From CAZBXE01 sp964496125 (GTDB lineage: Bacteria > Chlamydiota > Chlamydiia > Chlamydiales > CAZBXE01), in the NCBI GenBank assembly GCA_964496125.1, contig CAZBXE010000005.1, forward strand, positions 1-64,000: a DNA stretch of 64,000 nucleotides, in the 5' to 3' direction. Each line of letters starts with the position of its first letter. Positions within the stretch are counted from its first letter, which is position 1. Positions 42,786 to 52,284 of this stretch are shown here, in pieces. The position numbers and the translations under genes are program-made. Below the pieces are notes generated by a model. The model worked only from the letters and a program-made list of their open reading frames with translations, was not told the DNA's origin and did not search any database.

Positions 42786-43876
42786 ATCTCGTAGTCGATT
42801 CTGACGGAGTTTCCAAAAGTCTGTGTATGAAGCAGACTGAAGGGTTCTTTTTCCTGCAGGCCATGCGGAGATTTTTCCTCAGTAAAAAAAGACTTTCCGG
42901 TGGCACCAAGAAGGCGTGGTCCAACGTAAAGGGTGATCTGGTTAGCAAGACCTGCTTCTAGAAAGGCCGTATGAATCTGGGGACCACCTTCGACCACAAG
43001 TTGGAGAAAACCTCTTTTCCCAAGGAGTTTCATGGCTTCTTTTAGATCTACTCCCAAACCATTTTTTCCTGGCGGGAGGGTAATCGTTTCTACCTTTTTC
43101 TCTTCGAGGCACAAGCGGTATTCTTTTGGACACTTTTCCGTCGTCAATACTAACGTTTTTGCCTCTGTCTGGTCAAAGAGAGGGGAGTCGTAGGGTACCG
43201 TTCCACGGCTATCCAGAAGTACTCGAACCGGGTTCTTGGCGCCCTCTGCAACCACATCACGCGCTGTTAACTGGGGTTTATCTTTGATTGCCGTTCCGCT
43301 GCCAATCAGAATGGCTTGTGATTCGGCTCGTAAAAGATGCGCATTCGCGCGTGCTTCTTTTGAGGTGATCCACTTGGATGTGCCGTCTTTATAGGCAAGC
43401 TTTCCATCCATGCTGATTCCTGCTTTGAGGATGGTATAGGGAAGATTTGTTCTTCGGTGGTGGAGGTAGGGCTTAAGAGAGAGGGCAACCTTTTCTTGAT
43501 GTTGTCCAATGTCTACTTGGATGCCCGACTTTCTTAGCGCTAAGACACCCTTGTTTTGCACAAGGGGATCTGGATCTTCTATACCGATTACGCATCTTGC
43601 GATTTTACTCCGGATGATGGCTTCAATGCAAGGCGGTTGCCTGCCGACATGACTACATGGCTCAAGTGTGCAGTAGAGTGTGGCATTCTCGGCACTACTA
43701 CCCGCACTGTTTAATGCAATGACTTCTGCATGGAGATCTCCTGCTTTTTTATGAAATCCCTCACCAATGATTTTCCCGTCTTTGACGATCACCGATCCTA
43801 CCCAAGGATTGGGTGGCGTGGTAAGACGCCCCTTTTCACCAAGAAGAAGCGCTCTTTCCATATAGAAAGAGTCCAT
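42773..43876 (-). CDS. ribD: Riboflavin biosynthesis bifunctional deaminase/reductase
   Basis: About 367 residues from ATG 43876 (MDSFYMERALLLG); a GTG 18 bp earlier is possible. Deaminase zinc motif HAEVIAL and PCSHVGRQPPC; reductase part ILKAGISMDGKLA, ITSKEARANAHLLRAESQAI and VEGGPQIHTAFLEAGL. Catalyses steps 2 and 3 of riboflavin synthesis. The stop TAA lies in the end of palindromic element D. The start lies 9 bp after the TMEM14-type gene's stop. Confidence 0.94.
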   Translation of the reverse strand: MDSFYMERALLLGEKGRLTTPPNPWVGSVIVKDGKIIGEGFHKKAGDLHAEVIALNSAGSSAENATLYCTLEPCSHVGRQPPCIEAIIRSKIARCVIGIEDPDPLVQNKGVLALRKSGIQVDIGQHQEKVALSLKPYLHHRRTNLPYTILKAGISMDGKLAYKDGTSKWITSKEARANAHLLRAESQAILIGSGTAIKDKPQLTARDVVAEGAKNPVRVLLDSRGTVPYDSPLFDQTEAKTLVLTTEKCPKEYRLCLEEKKVETITLPPGKNGLGVDLKEAMKLLGKRGFLQLVVEGGPQIHTAFLEAGLANQITLYVGPRLLGATGKSFFTEEKSPHGLQEKEPFSLLHTQTFGNSVRIDYEIIHK

Positions 43877-43884
43877 TTCGTCTC

Positions 43885-44220
43885 TTACGAGCACACTTTC
43901 TCTCTTTCTTTGAGAAGGGTGAAAAGGGTAACAAGAGAGAGAATAAGCACAATGCCTGCAGGCATCACTTTTCCACTCATCACAAATCTAAAGAGAAAAA
44001 GGGTGGCTAGAAGACCATAGAAGGCGATAGCTAGCCAATAGGCACCTATCTTTTTTTTGCCAGACCATTTTTCTAAGGCAAAGTAGACCACAAGGCTTAC
44101 AAGCCCACAGACGACCCCAGACGAGAGAGACATAAAGCTCCCTGTCTTAAGGAACCCAAAGAGACCACCAAGAAATAGGAGGCATCCTGCCACTAAAAGA
44201 ACGATAGAGGATAGTTTCAT
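43885..44220 (-). CDS. TMEM14-type (UPF0136) small membrane protein
   Basis: 111 residues from ATG 44220 (MKLSSIVLLVAGCLLFLGG). Four hydrophobic segments; GLFGFLKTGSFMSLSSGVVCG resembles the TMEM14 glycine-rich repeat typical of eukaryotic mitochondrial/plastid envelope proteins and cyanobacterial homologues. Function in bacteria is unclear. Confidence 0.75.
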   Translation of the reverse strand: MKLSSIVLLVAGCLLFLGGLFGFLKTGSFMSLSSGVVCGLVSLVVYFALEKWSGKKKIGAYWLAIAFYGLLATLFLFRFVMSGKVMPAGIVLILSLVTLFTLLKEREKVCS

Positions 44221-44303
44221 GAACGGTATTATGACGAAAGGGCAAGAAAATCCGCAAGCGGAATTGACATTAACTTTATCATTCTTCATGTTATACAAGC
44301 ATG

Positions 44304-46052
44304 ATGGGTACACGCATACGGACAACCTCTTTTTTGCTTCTTTTTGCACTTGCCTGCACACCGCCTTCTTTTGCCGAGAGTGAATCTTCCCTAAAAAAAA
44401 GAATGTTAAATCAACTTGATTTTATTGAAGAAACCTTCACGGTAAAATACGCACCGGCAGCCTGGAAAAAGGGTTTTTGTGGTTGGGATTTGCAGGAACA
44501 GATGCAAAAGGGGAGAAAAATTGTACAAAACACAAGTCCGATGACAGTGAAGAAGTTCCAAAATGTGCTCCGGGATTTTTTTGCCTCAGCCAAGGATCTG
44601 CATGTTGGGATCAGTTTTTTTTCAACAGAAACCGCAACTCTACCTTTCCGTATCTATGGGATAGACAGGAGATATTATGTTGCTGCGGTTTTAGATGAGG
44701 TTTGGGGAATTAAGGTAGGTGATGAAATTCTCACCTTCGATGATAAACCAGTTCAAGATGTGTTAGATGGTATGCGAAGAGAGCTCTATGCAGCACCTTA
44801 CAGCCCCACAGAAGAGAGAATGGCAGAGCTTTGTTTAACAAAAAGAGCAAGGGCAGTGGGGACAGAAGTCCCCAAGGGGTCTGTGATGCTCTCCTGGCGT
44901 AGCTTTGAGACAGGCGGTGTGAAACGGTGCGCCATCCAATGGACAAACACCCAGGAGAAGATTTTTGAAATTGAAAGAGAAGCGCGCTCCCTTGCCAAAT
45001 GCTGCCTTTCGGCACCCCCCCCCTTCAAGGCGTTTTTTTCCAAATCAATGTACACTCCGATATTGCCTTGTGCGTCGAGTTCTCAAGAAACGCACGCCAT
45101 GGCGCTAGGGCAAAAGAAGGGATTCTTCCCTCGACTTGGCAAAGTTCTTTGGGAAACTGAGGAGGGAAACCCCTTTCAGGCCTATCTATTCGAAACGGAA
45201 AAGGGAAGAATACTCGGGTATCTGCGGCTTGCTCATTATCTAGGAGACAACATTCAATTCGAAGAGCTCGTTAAAGTTATCGAGAAGTTCCAGAAAGAGA
45301 GTGAGGGTCTGATTATAGATCAGTTGAATAATACAGGGGGCATTTTAATGTATTGTTATGCCATCCTCTCTCTACTTACAGATCAGCCCCTTCATCTGCC
45401 ACGCTGGCGGATTTCCCTCACAACAGAAGATATTGCCATGGCTCATGCGATCTTGCAAGAGATGAGTGAGGTTACAGATGACGTAAAGGCAAAAGAGATA
45501 TTGGGTGAAAACTGGTTTGGGATCCCCATGAATAAAAAAACGGCAGAAGGAATTGAGAGTTTTGCCAATTTTATTCTTCAGGAGTGGAAGTCGGGACGTG
45601 GCATTACAGAGCCTGTCCATTACTATGGATTAGAAACGATTCAGCCCCATGAGAATGTCCGCTACACAAAACCTCTTTTGGTCTTGATTAACGAACTTGA
45701 TTTTTCAGGTGGTGATTTTTTTCCAGCCATTCTCCAAGACAACAAGAGGGCAACCTTAATTGGCAGTTGTACTGCAGGGGCAGGTGGTGTAGTCTCGGTT
45801 GCTTACTATCCCAATCGTTTTGGGATCGCTGGTTTTACCTATACTTCTGCGATTGCAGAAAGGCACGGGGAAAAAGTGATCGAGAATCTAGGGGTTACAC
45901 CTGATATCGCGCTTACTTTTTCTCCAGAAGATTTTCGCACAAACTTTGCCCCTTACACCCGTGCGATTACAGCGGTTGCAGATGCTTTGCTGCCAGAAAA
46001 GAAGGAGTTGTCGCCAAAGTCCCCCTTGGCTACGAAAAAAAGGAGAAAGTAG
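44304..46052 (+). CDS. CPAF-like secreted serine protease (S41-related)
   Basis: About 582 residues; two adjacent ATG codons at 44301 and 44304. Signal peptide with AFA-type site near residue 25 (ACTPPSFAE). Catalytic residues as in chlamydial CPAF: His near 101 in SAKDLHVGISFF, Ser near 469 in DFSGGDFFPAI, Glu near 528 in VIENLGVTPDI. The Ser-Glu spacing of 59 equals that of C. trachomatis CPAF (S499, E558). CPAF is secreted into the host cytosol and cleaves host and bacterial proteins. The internal inhibitory/PDZ-like segment is present but divergent. Confidence 0.88.
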   Translation: MGTRIRTTSFLLLFALACTPPSFAESESSLKKRMLNQLDFIEETFTVKYAPAAWKKGFCGWDLQEQMQKGRKIVQNTSPMTVKKFQNVLRDFFASAKDLHVGISFFSTETATLPFRIYGIDRRYYVAAVLDEVWGIKVGDEILTFDDKPVQDVLDGMRRELYAAPYSPTEERMAELCLTKRARAVGTEVPKGSVMLSWRSFETGGVKRCAIQWTNTQEKIFEIEREARSLAKCCLSAPPPFKAFFSKSMYTPILPCASSSQETHAMALGQKKGFFPRLGKVLWETEEGNPFQAYLFETEKGRILGYLRLAHYLGDNIQFEELVKVIEKFQKESEGLIIDQLNNTGGILMYCYAILSLLTDQPLHLPRWRISLTTEDIAMAHAILQEMSEVTDDVKAKEILGENWFGIPMNKKTAEGIESFANFILQEWKSGRGITEPVHYYGLETIQPHENVRYTKPLLVLINELDFSGGDFFPAILQDNKRATLIGSCTAGAGGVVSVAYYPNRFGIAGFTYTSAIAERHGEKVIENLGVTPDIALTFSPEDFRTNFAPYTRAITAVADALLPEKKELSPKSPLATKKRRK

Positions 46053-46054
46053 TA

Positions 46055-48019
46055 GTGGAATTCCCTCTTTTAAAAGACATCCTGATCATCTTTTCCTTAT
46101 CCATATTTGTGCTTTTGCTTTGCCATAGGGTAAAAATCCCAAGCCTTGTTGGTTTTATGCTGACAGGTGTGATTGCTGGGCCAGAAGGGTTAAAGCTTGT
46201 GAGTGGATTGCATGAGGTGGACCTTTTGGCAGATATTGGGGTTATCCTTCTTCTTTTTACAATCGGGATGGAGTTTTCCTTGAAAAGCATGTTTGAAATG
46301 AAGAGGGTGCTATTTTTCGGGGGGGGGCTTCAGGTATTCCTGACCGGTCTTGGAGCCTTTGCCTTTGCAGAGGCTTTAGGGAGGCCAGCTGGAGAGGCAG
46401 TCTTTCTTGGTTGCTTGCTTTCCTTGAGTAGCACAGCCATTGTACTAAAGGTTTTTGAGGAGAAGCGGGAGAGCAACTCACCTCAAGGAAGACTTGCGAT
46501 TGCCATATTAGTTTTTCAAGATCTTCTTGTGATCCCAATGATGCTTCTTGTTCCCCTCTTAGCTGGGGTTCAAACAGGTGATGAATCTGTGTTTTTTCTT
46601 CTTGGCAAGGCGGTTGCGATTCTTGCAATCACTTTAACAGCTGCGACCATCTTTGTGCCAAAAATCCTTCACATTATTGCAAAGACTAGAAGCCGTGAGC
46701 TTTTTCTTTTGTCTGTCCTTGCGGTATGCCTTATTGTGACCTCTCTTGCTGCCTCCGTTGGCCTTTCCCTTTCTCTTGGCGCCTTCCTTGCGGGCCTCAT
46801 CCTCTCTGATACGGAATATAGGCACCAAGCTATTGGCGATATCCTTCCGTTCCAAACCATTTTTACAAGCTTCTTCTTTGTCTCCATCGGGATGCTTCTC
46901 AATGTTGATTTTCTGTTCGCTTACCCACACATCATTTTGGGGGCAGTTTGCGGCGTGCTTTTATTGAAGTCAGTCGTTGCAGGGTTTGTAGTTCATCTTT
47001 TCGGCTTTCCTTTAAGAACTGTGATTTTAACCGGGCTATCGATTAGCCAAATTGGTGAATTTAGCTTCGTTCTCGCTAAATCTGGGTTTATCCTCGGTCT
47101 TGGCTCTGAGTATTATTACCATCTCTTTATCGCTGTTTCTTTAATAACCATGGCACTGACCCCTTATATTATGGAAATTGCTCCTTGGGTCGCGAGCTGT
47201 TTACTTAAGCTTCCCCTTCCAGAAAGGGTGAAAGCGGGAACAAAAGCACCAGAATCAAAGACAAACACTTTATCAGACCACGTGATCGTGATAGGATTCG
47301 GCATTTCGGGTAAAAATATAGCACGCGCCTGTCAAGTCACAAAGATTCCTTATGTGATTATTGAGATTAATCCTGATATTGTAGCGAGTGAAAAAGCGCA
47401 CCATCCTATCTTTTTCGGGGATGCTACAAGGGCTTCTGTTTTAGAGCACGCAAATATCGACAAGGCAAGGGCGATTGCGATTGTAATTGATGATCCGAAG
47501 GCAGTAGAACATCTTGTACAGATGGTGCGTAAAGCAAGGCCAGGCATTTATATCGTCGTCCGCACGAAGAGCTTTCGGGATGCAAAAAAGTTTTATGTTT
47601 TTGGCGCTGATGAAGTTATTACGGATGAATTTGAGTCCTCTATAGAGGTTTTTGTTCGCATCTTACAAAAGTATCTGGTGGCCAAATCCGAAGTGGAGCA
47701 GTTTATTGCATCAATTCGGGAAGAGAGGTCAAAGACACTGCGAGGTCAGCTGGAGGGATACAATCGTATTACAGATATCAGGCTACATCTTGCAGAAATT
47801 GAGATTGACACCTACCGCATATCAAAGGATTCGAGACTGGCAGGACGGAAACTATCGGAGAGTTCTCTTCGAAAAGATTTTGGTTTGACTGTACTTCTGA
47901 TTAAGAGAGGCGATGAGATTGTCTCAGATGTAAACTCTGAGACCATACTTGAGGTGGGGGATGTGGTGGTTCTTTTTGGAACACAGAAAAATCTTTCCCG
48001 CGCTGTTGAGCTTGTTTAA
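46055..48019 (+). CDS. KefB-type cation:proton antiporter with TrkA domains
   Basis: 654 residues from GTG 46055, three bases after the CPAF-like stop. An N-terminal CPA2 antiporter (about 12 helices to residue ~390), a TrkA-N Rossmann domain (VIVIGFGISGKNIARACQ near residue 408) and a C-terminal TrkA-C domain. Inner-membrane K+/Na+:H+ exchange controlled by nucleotide or glutathione. Possibly cotranscribed with the protease. The window also encodes Kdp, so potassium handling is a theme. Confidence 0.9.
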   Translation: MEFPLLKDILIIFSLSIFVLLLCHRVKIPSLVGFMLTGVIAGPEGLKLVSGLHEVDLLADIGVILLLFTIGMEFSLKSMFEMKRVLFFGGGLQVFLTGLGAFAFAEALGRPAGEAVFLGCLLSLSSTAIVLKVFEEKRESNSPQGRLAIAILVFQDLLVIPMMLLVPLLAGVQTGDESVFFLLGKAVAILAITLTAATIFVPKILHIIAKTRSRELFLLSVLAVCLIVTSLAASVGLSLSLGAFLAGLILSDTEYRHQAIGDILPFQTIFTSFFFVSIGMLLNVDFLFAYPHIILGAVCGVLLLKSVVAGFVVHLFGFPLRTVILTGLSISQIGEFSFVLAKSGFILGLGSEYYYHLFIAVSLITMALTPYIMEIAPWVASCLLKLPLPERVKAGTKAPESKTNTLSDHVIVIGFGISGKNIARACQVTKIPYVIIEINPDIVASEKAHHPIFFGDATRASVLEHANIDKARAIAIVIDDPKAVEHLVQMVRKARPGIYIVVRTKSFRDAKKFYVFGADEVITDEFESSIEVFVRILQKYLVAKSEVEQFIASIREERSKTLRGQLEGYNRITDIRLHLAEIEIDTYRISKDSRLAGRKLSESSLRKDFGLTVLLIKRGDEIVSDVNSETILEVGDVVVLFGTQKNLSRAVELV

Positions 48020-48029
48020 GAGCCTCCGA

Positions 48030-48896
48030 TTATTTGACACAGTTCTCATTTTGGGATTGCATCAAAGGGAAGAAGCGAAAAATGGAAGTGTCTTCTTCCT
48101 TATTAGCCTCGGATAGAAACTTATCGATTTTGGTTTTCATCTTTTGCCTGGAAAGGGAATCCCACTGGCGTCTGCGCTCCAGCTTTGCTGTATAGGCATA
48201 CTTCTCATCTCGAGTCCAGTAATGATTGATCCGAATCTTATCAATAGGGACTAATGCATTGCGCATTCCGTCCACTTTTCTTTTATTGGTATCTACTGCA
48301 AAGAAGCCATTCAGATAGTAAAAACAGTGCGGGCCCCTATTTCTACTTACACGCTCTGGTCGTACGATGCTCTTAATGTAGTGATTTTCTGAATAGAAAC
48401 GGGGGGCCTTTAAAATAAGCTTATCAAGAAAGGTTTCGCCTGACGGAATTTCTTTGATAAAAGAAGTTCCATACATTTGCCAGTTGACAGCTACCCCTCC
48501 AAAGTTTTCATAGTCCACAAGAAACTCTTGTAAAGAGTTAGCTTGTAAGGGAAAAAGAAACTCGTCACAATCAAGCAGAGCAAGCCACTTGACACTCTTT
48601 CTTGTCTTAGCAAGACAGGCATCAAAAGCATCGACTTGGCCAAAACGCCAGCTTTTGGTTTTCCAGTTGGTTACTTCAACAATGCCAGCATCAATATAGG
48701 GCTGAAGCACGTCTAAAGGTGAATCTGTAGATTCATGGTTATAGAGAAAAAAATGTTCTACTCCAACAGCGCGGTGGAAGTCGATCCATTCTTTCAAATA
48801 AGGGGCTTCATTTTTAAAAAAGGAGCAAATGGCCACCTGATATTCATAACCGATAAGGTGTAAAGAAAAAAACAGCAAGGTAAAAAGAGCTTTCAT
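48030..48896 (-). CDS. Glycosyltransferase family 92-like, secreted
   Basis: 288 residues with an N-terminal signal peptide (MKALFTLLFFSLHLIGYEYQ). AICSFFKNEAPYLKEWIDFH, VEHFFLYNHESTDS and the donor-site LLDCDEFLFP (DxD) are GT92/DUF23 landmarks; GPHCFYYLNGF follows. The family is best known in animals and plants for N-glycan or cell-wall beta-galactosylation. Export across the inner membrane suggests surface or host-directed glycosylation. Confidence 0.8.
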   Translation of the reverse strand: MKALFTLLFFSLHLIGYEYQVAICSFFKNEAPYLKEWIDFHRAVGVEHFFLYNHESTDSPLDVLQPYIDAGIVEVTNWKTKSWRFGQVDAFDACLAKTRKSVKWLALLDCDEFLFPLQANSLQEFLVDYENFGGVAVNWQMYGTSFIKEIPSGETFLDKLILKAPRFYSENHYIKSIVRPERVSRNRGPHCFYYLNGFFAVDTNKRKVDGMRNALVPIDKIRINHYWTRDEKYAYTAKLERRRQWDSLSRQKMKTKIDKFLSEANKEEDTSIFRFFPLMQSQNENCVK

Positions 48897-48906
48897 AGGG
48901 CTGGCA

Positions 48907-50088
48907 TCACCGGAAGATTAGAAAAATTTCCACACTAAACTCGACGAGAACAAAAAAGATGAGCGCTACAAGAAGTGGTTTTCCACCAAACACTTTGTAG
49001 GGAGATTCAAGCTTTTTCAGGTAGCGGCCGTGCCACACCATGAGCACAGGTAAGAGGATGAGCAGCAACGTACATCCAAGGCCTGCTCCATATTGGAGGG
49101 CTTTGAGGAAGATGTCCGTATCGTAGAAGTAGATAGCAAGTGGAGGGATAAACATAATGGCTGAAAGAAAGATTTTGCCTTTACTATCCTTTTTAACCTG
49201 TAGTCCATCAGCAAGAAAATCAAAGAGGCCAAGGCCTACACCAAGAAAGGAGGTAGTAATGGCGCAAAAAGTGAAAATCTGCCCCATAAGATAGACTACT
49301 GGCATATCAAGGAGCTGCTTGAAAAGCGAAATCACAAGCTTTCCTTTTGGTAGCTTTTCTGCAAGAGCATCCGGCGGGACAATGCCCATGATTAGGGCTT
49401 GCCAAACGGTGTACACCAAAAGGGGGATAAAGCTTCCTAAAATGATCGCAATTCTTGTTTTTTTGACATCTCTCTGAAGATAGTGAGCAAGACTTGGCAC
49501 AGTTCCTTGAAACCCAAAAGCCCCAATGATGATCGGCAGCGGCAGGAGAAGACCTTTCCAGTGGTTTACAGCAAGATACTCAAGCTGAATTTTCGGCAAA
49601 CCAAAGACAACAAAGAAAAAATAGGAAAGCAGAAGCAGGGCGACTAAAACCTTGTTGACCTGTCCCACAACTTTTGCTCCTAGGTAAAGACAGGGGCCAA
49701 AGAGAGCAAGAAAGATGATAGGAGCAGACCATTCAGGAATATAGCCCTCAAGTGCCTCTGACAAAAGATTGCCGCTTGCACCGACATAGGCGATGATGAG
49801 AGAGTAAAAAAGGTAGAGGTAAGCAAACCAGCTAAAAGCGACAGCCGTAGGTCCCACGGTCATCATTGTCATGCTGATGATATTGGCATCTGGCTTTGCC
49901 CAGAGAATCACTTCAAAAAGCAACAGCCCGGTGATAGCCATGACTGCCCAAACGAGGAGAAACAAACCAAGCGAGGGTGGAAAACCGAGGTGGCTCATGG
50001 AAACAGGCATGGCTAGCATGCCTGCTCCTATGCAAGTACCTGCGATAAGCAATGTTGCGCCTATAAGGCTTCCTGGTTTTTTCGGCAT
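48907..50088 (-). CDS. tyrP: Aromatic amino acid permease (TyrP/Mtr family)
   Basis: 393 residues, about eleven helices. GATLLIAGTCIGAGMLAMPV matches the HAAAP family signature. Chlamydiae encode such permeases (TyrP) for tyrosine or tryptophan from the host. It starts 3 bp after the next upstream gene's stop. Confidence 0.88.
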   Translation of the reverse strand: MPKKPGSLIGATLLIAGTCIGAGMLAMPVSMSHLGFPPSLGLFLLVWAVMAITGLLLFEVILWAKPDANIISMTMMTVGPTAVAFSWFAYLYLFYSLIIAYVGASGNLLSEALEGYIPEWSAPIIFLALFGPCLYLGAKVVGQVNKVLVALLLLSYFFFVVFGLPKIQLEYLAVNHWKGLLLPLPIIIGAFGFQGTVPSLAHYLQRDVKKTRIAIILGSFIPLLVYTVWQALIMGIVPPDALAEKLPKGKLVISLFKQLLDMPVVYLMGQIFTFCAITTSFLGVGLGLFDFLADGLQVKKDSKGKIFLSAIMFIPPLAIYFYDTDIFLKALQYGAGLGCTLLLILLPVLMVWHGRYLKKLESPYKVFGGKPLLVALIFFVLVEFSVEIFLIFR

Positions 50089-50091
50089 ACT

Positions 50092-50631
50092 TTAGGAGGC
50101 GCAGTTGAGCTCAATTTGGACACATTTTGACCCGGGCCACGCAAACCAGCTTGGGTTTGGTACATGTTTTTCTGTAAGGTAGACTTTATAATAGGCCGAA
50201 GTAACATCGTCGATTCTTGACTGAATTGCTTCTAGCTGGGCCTGCTTGTTTTTTTCCGTGATGACGAAGGTGCTATTAGGTAGAAGGCTTAACGCGAAAT
50301 TAGGATTTGCCTTAAGCTCAGCGTGTTGCAGGTTGTTGCAAATAGCCTCGGCTTCATTTTTTACCCTCGCATTGTGGAAATAGGTGCGGGAAACATCTAG
50401 AAGCTTTAGAGGCATCCCAATTGTAGCGAGACCCCCGAAGAAGGTGTAGAGAAAAAGGGACTCGATAAAATTCGCGATGCGTAGTACACATCTTGTAATT
50501 TGAGAGTTCAAGGGGCCTACAATGTTTCTTGTATAATTGTTCTGTGCATAGCGATAGCTTATCAGAGGTTTTGTAAGCGAAGCTCCGATAAGGTCAGATG
50601 AGCGGAATATGTTTTTTATGGCTTTTAGCAT
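50092..50631 (-). CDS. Hypothetical protein with one hydrophobic stretch
   Basis: 179 residues from ATG 50631, with AAGGAG 7 bp before; the frame extends further but without a good start. One hydrophobic segment (SLFLYTFFGGLATIGMPLKL) near residue 72; C-terminal soluble part without recognised domain. Confidence 0.65.
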   Translation of the reverse strand: MLKAIKNIFRSSDLIGASLTKPLISYRYAQNNYTRNIVGPLNSQITRCVLRIANFIESLFLYTFFGGLATIGMPLKLLDVSRTYFHNARVKNEAEAICNNLQHAELKANPNFALSLLPNSTFVITEKNKQAQLEAIQSRIDDVTSAYYKVYLTEKHVPNPSWFAWPGSKCVQIELNCAS

Positions 50632-50770
50632 GTAAACTCCTTGTGACTTTAAAAAAATATAGGGTAACACTTTATTTGCGTCAAGCCTCAATCATTACAC
50701 ATTATCGTTAAGGGCAAATAAAGTTGTCGAAGAAAAAAAGTGCTATATACACACATAACATTAAAAAGAG

Positions 50771-52213
50771 TTGGGCGAATTCTTGAAATCTGCTACAGAG
50801 AAGGTGTTAATAGGGGTATCGGTGGTGAGGCGAGGTTTGTTTTTTTTGTGGAGCCTGGCTTTGTTTTCTTCTCTTGGAAGTTTGCAGGCAGGTGAGCTTA
50901 AGGCTGCAGACGCAGGACCTCTGCATGAAGCTTTTGTGACACCCATCATGGGCTCTCCTATTCTTGAAGCCGTTTCCTTTCTCCCCCCCAAAACTCTGCA
51001 GGAAAATCCTCCTTCTGCTCCTGCGATAGGCCTTGTTTGGATACCGGGTTATTGGGGTTGGGACAACCAGATAGAGGATTTTATATGGGTAACAGGCGTG
51101 TGGAGAAAGCCCCCTCCGGGAATGAATTGGATATCTGGTTTTTGGGACCAATCAGAGGTGGGGCATGTGTGGATCCGCGGCTTTTGGTACAAATCTGTAC
51201 CAGAAAAACTAAGCTATACAGACTTGCCACCTCCAGACCCTCTAGATGAGAAGGTTGCTCAGTCAGAAACCAATCAGGAGTTTTGGGCTCCTGGTTTTTG
51301 GGAGTACTCCCCACTTCAAGGGAGATATAGCTGGGTTAAAGGCAGCTTACAAGCATTCGATAGAGACTGGGTGTATATCCCTGCAACCTATGTGTGGCGG
51401 CCTGGTGGATATATTTTCATCCCCCCCTATTGGGATTATCCTCTTGTGGATCGGGGCGTTGCCTATAGCCCTCTTTTTATTGAACCTTCGAAAAGAATGG
51501 GCTATGTTGTAAATCCCTCGATCACGCTTGAGCCCGATTCGATTTTGCGCAGACTTTTTCCAACCTGTCCAAACTACATTACGTTATTCCAGCACAGCTT
51601 TCATTTTAGCCGTGAGTTTTGGCATGATTTTGCCTTCGTTCCCACCTGGTGGTACTGGGCCTCTTGGTGGTCACTAACCTGGCATGATCAATGGGGTCTG
51701 TATTGGTGGTATAGTCATCCAGGTTTTCCTCAGCCGCTCTGGGTAACAGAGCAGATCAGCCAGCAGATTTCTCCCCCTCTTGATGCTTTCTGTAATCTTG
51801 TTTCAAGAGTGCCCCCGCCTTTCTTTATCACTCCGAATGGCATGACCCATGCTTCCAAGATCTTGATGTTCTTGCGTGGAGATCCCATTATGCCTGCCGA
51901 TCCCAAGCAAGCAGCGGCCATCAGACAAAAAGTAGAGCCTCACCCAGAGGAGGCAAAAATTTTGCGTCCCCTTGCTATCCGGATGCCTGCAAGTCACACC
52001 GTAAATCGAGAAATCGCAAAGCCAAGAACCCAATTTTATGCCGAGGAGAAGGCTACAGAAGAGCCGATGCATTCCAATTCGCCCAAAAAGCCGACAAAAA
52101 AAGAGGCGCAAGAGATTCCTAGTAAGCAAGGATCATATCCTCCTGGCCCAAAGGGATCTACAGGCATATTAGAATTGATGAGGCCTGTGCCTCGCACTTC
52201 TTCAAAGAAGTAG
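50771..52213 (+). CDS. Tryptophan-rich YXWGXW-type repeat protein, exported
   Basis: 480 residues at most; start uncertain among TTG 50771, GTG 50804 and GTG 50822/50825. After a signal-like helix (LFFLWSLALFSSLGSLQA), repeats of form W-[IV]-x-G-x-W recur about every 20-25 residues: VWIPGYWGWDN, IWVTGVWRKPP, NWISGFWDQSE, VWIRGFWYKS, FWAPGFWEYSP, VWRPGGYIFIPPYW. The C-terminal ~120 residues are Pro/Lys/Glu-rich. Such YXWGXW proteins occur in Planctomycetes and chlamydiae; they are probably cell-envelope proteins. The central block is exceptionally tryptophan-dense. Confidence 0.75.
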   Translation: MGEFLKSATEKVLIGVSVVRRGLFFLWSLALFSSLGSLQAGELKAADAGPLHEAFVTPIMGSPILEAVSFLPPKTLQENPPSAPAIGLVWIPGYWGWDNQIEDFIWVTGVWRKPPPGMNWISGFWDQSEVGHVWIRGFWYKSVPEKLSYTDLPPPDPLDEKVAQSETNQEFWAPGFWEYSPLQGRYSWVKGSLQAFDRDWVYIPATYVWRPGGYIFIPPYWDYPLVDRGVAYSPLFIEPSKRMGYVVNPSITLEPDSILRRLFPTCPNYITLFQHSFHFSREFWHDFAFVPTWWYWASWWSLTWHDQWGLYWWYSHPGFPQPLWVTEQISQQISPPLDAFCNLVSRVPPPFFITPNGMTHASKILMFLRGDPIMPADPKQAAAIRQKVEPHPEEAKILRPLAIRMPASHTVNREIAKPRTQFYAEEKATEEPMHSNSPKKPTKKEAQEIPSKQGSYPPGPKGSTGILELMRPVPRTSSKK

Positions 52214-52284
52214 TAGGGGTATCTGCGAAGAGTCACACCGTTTTTTCTAGCTAGCGGGTTTATATTGTGGTATACTGACATTCT

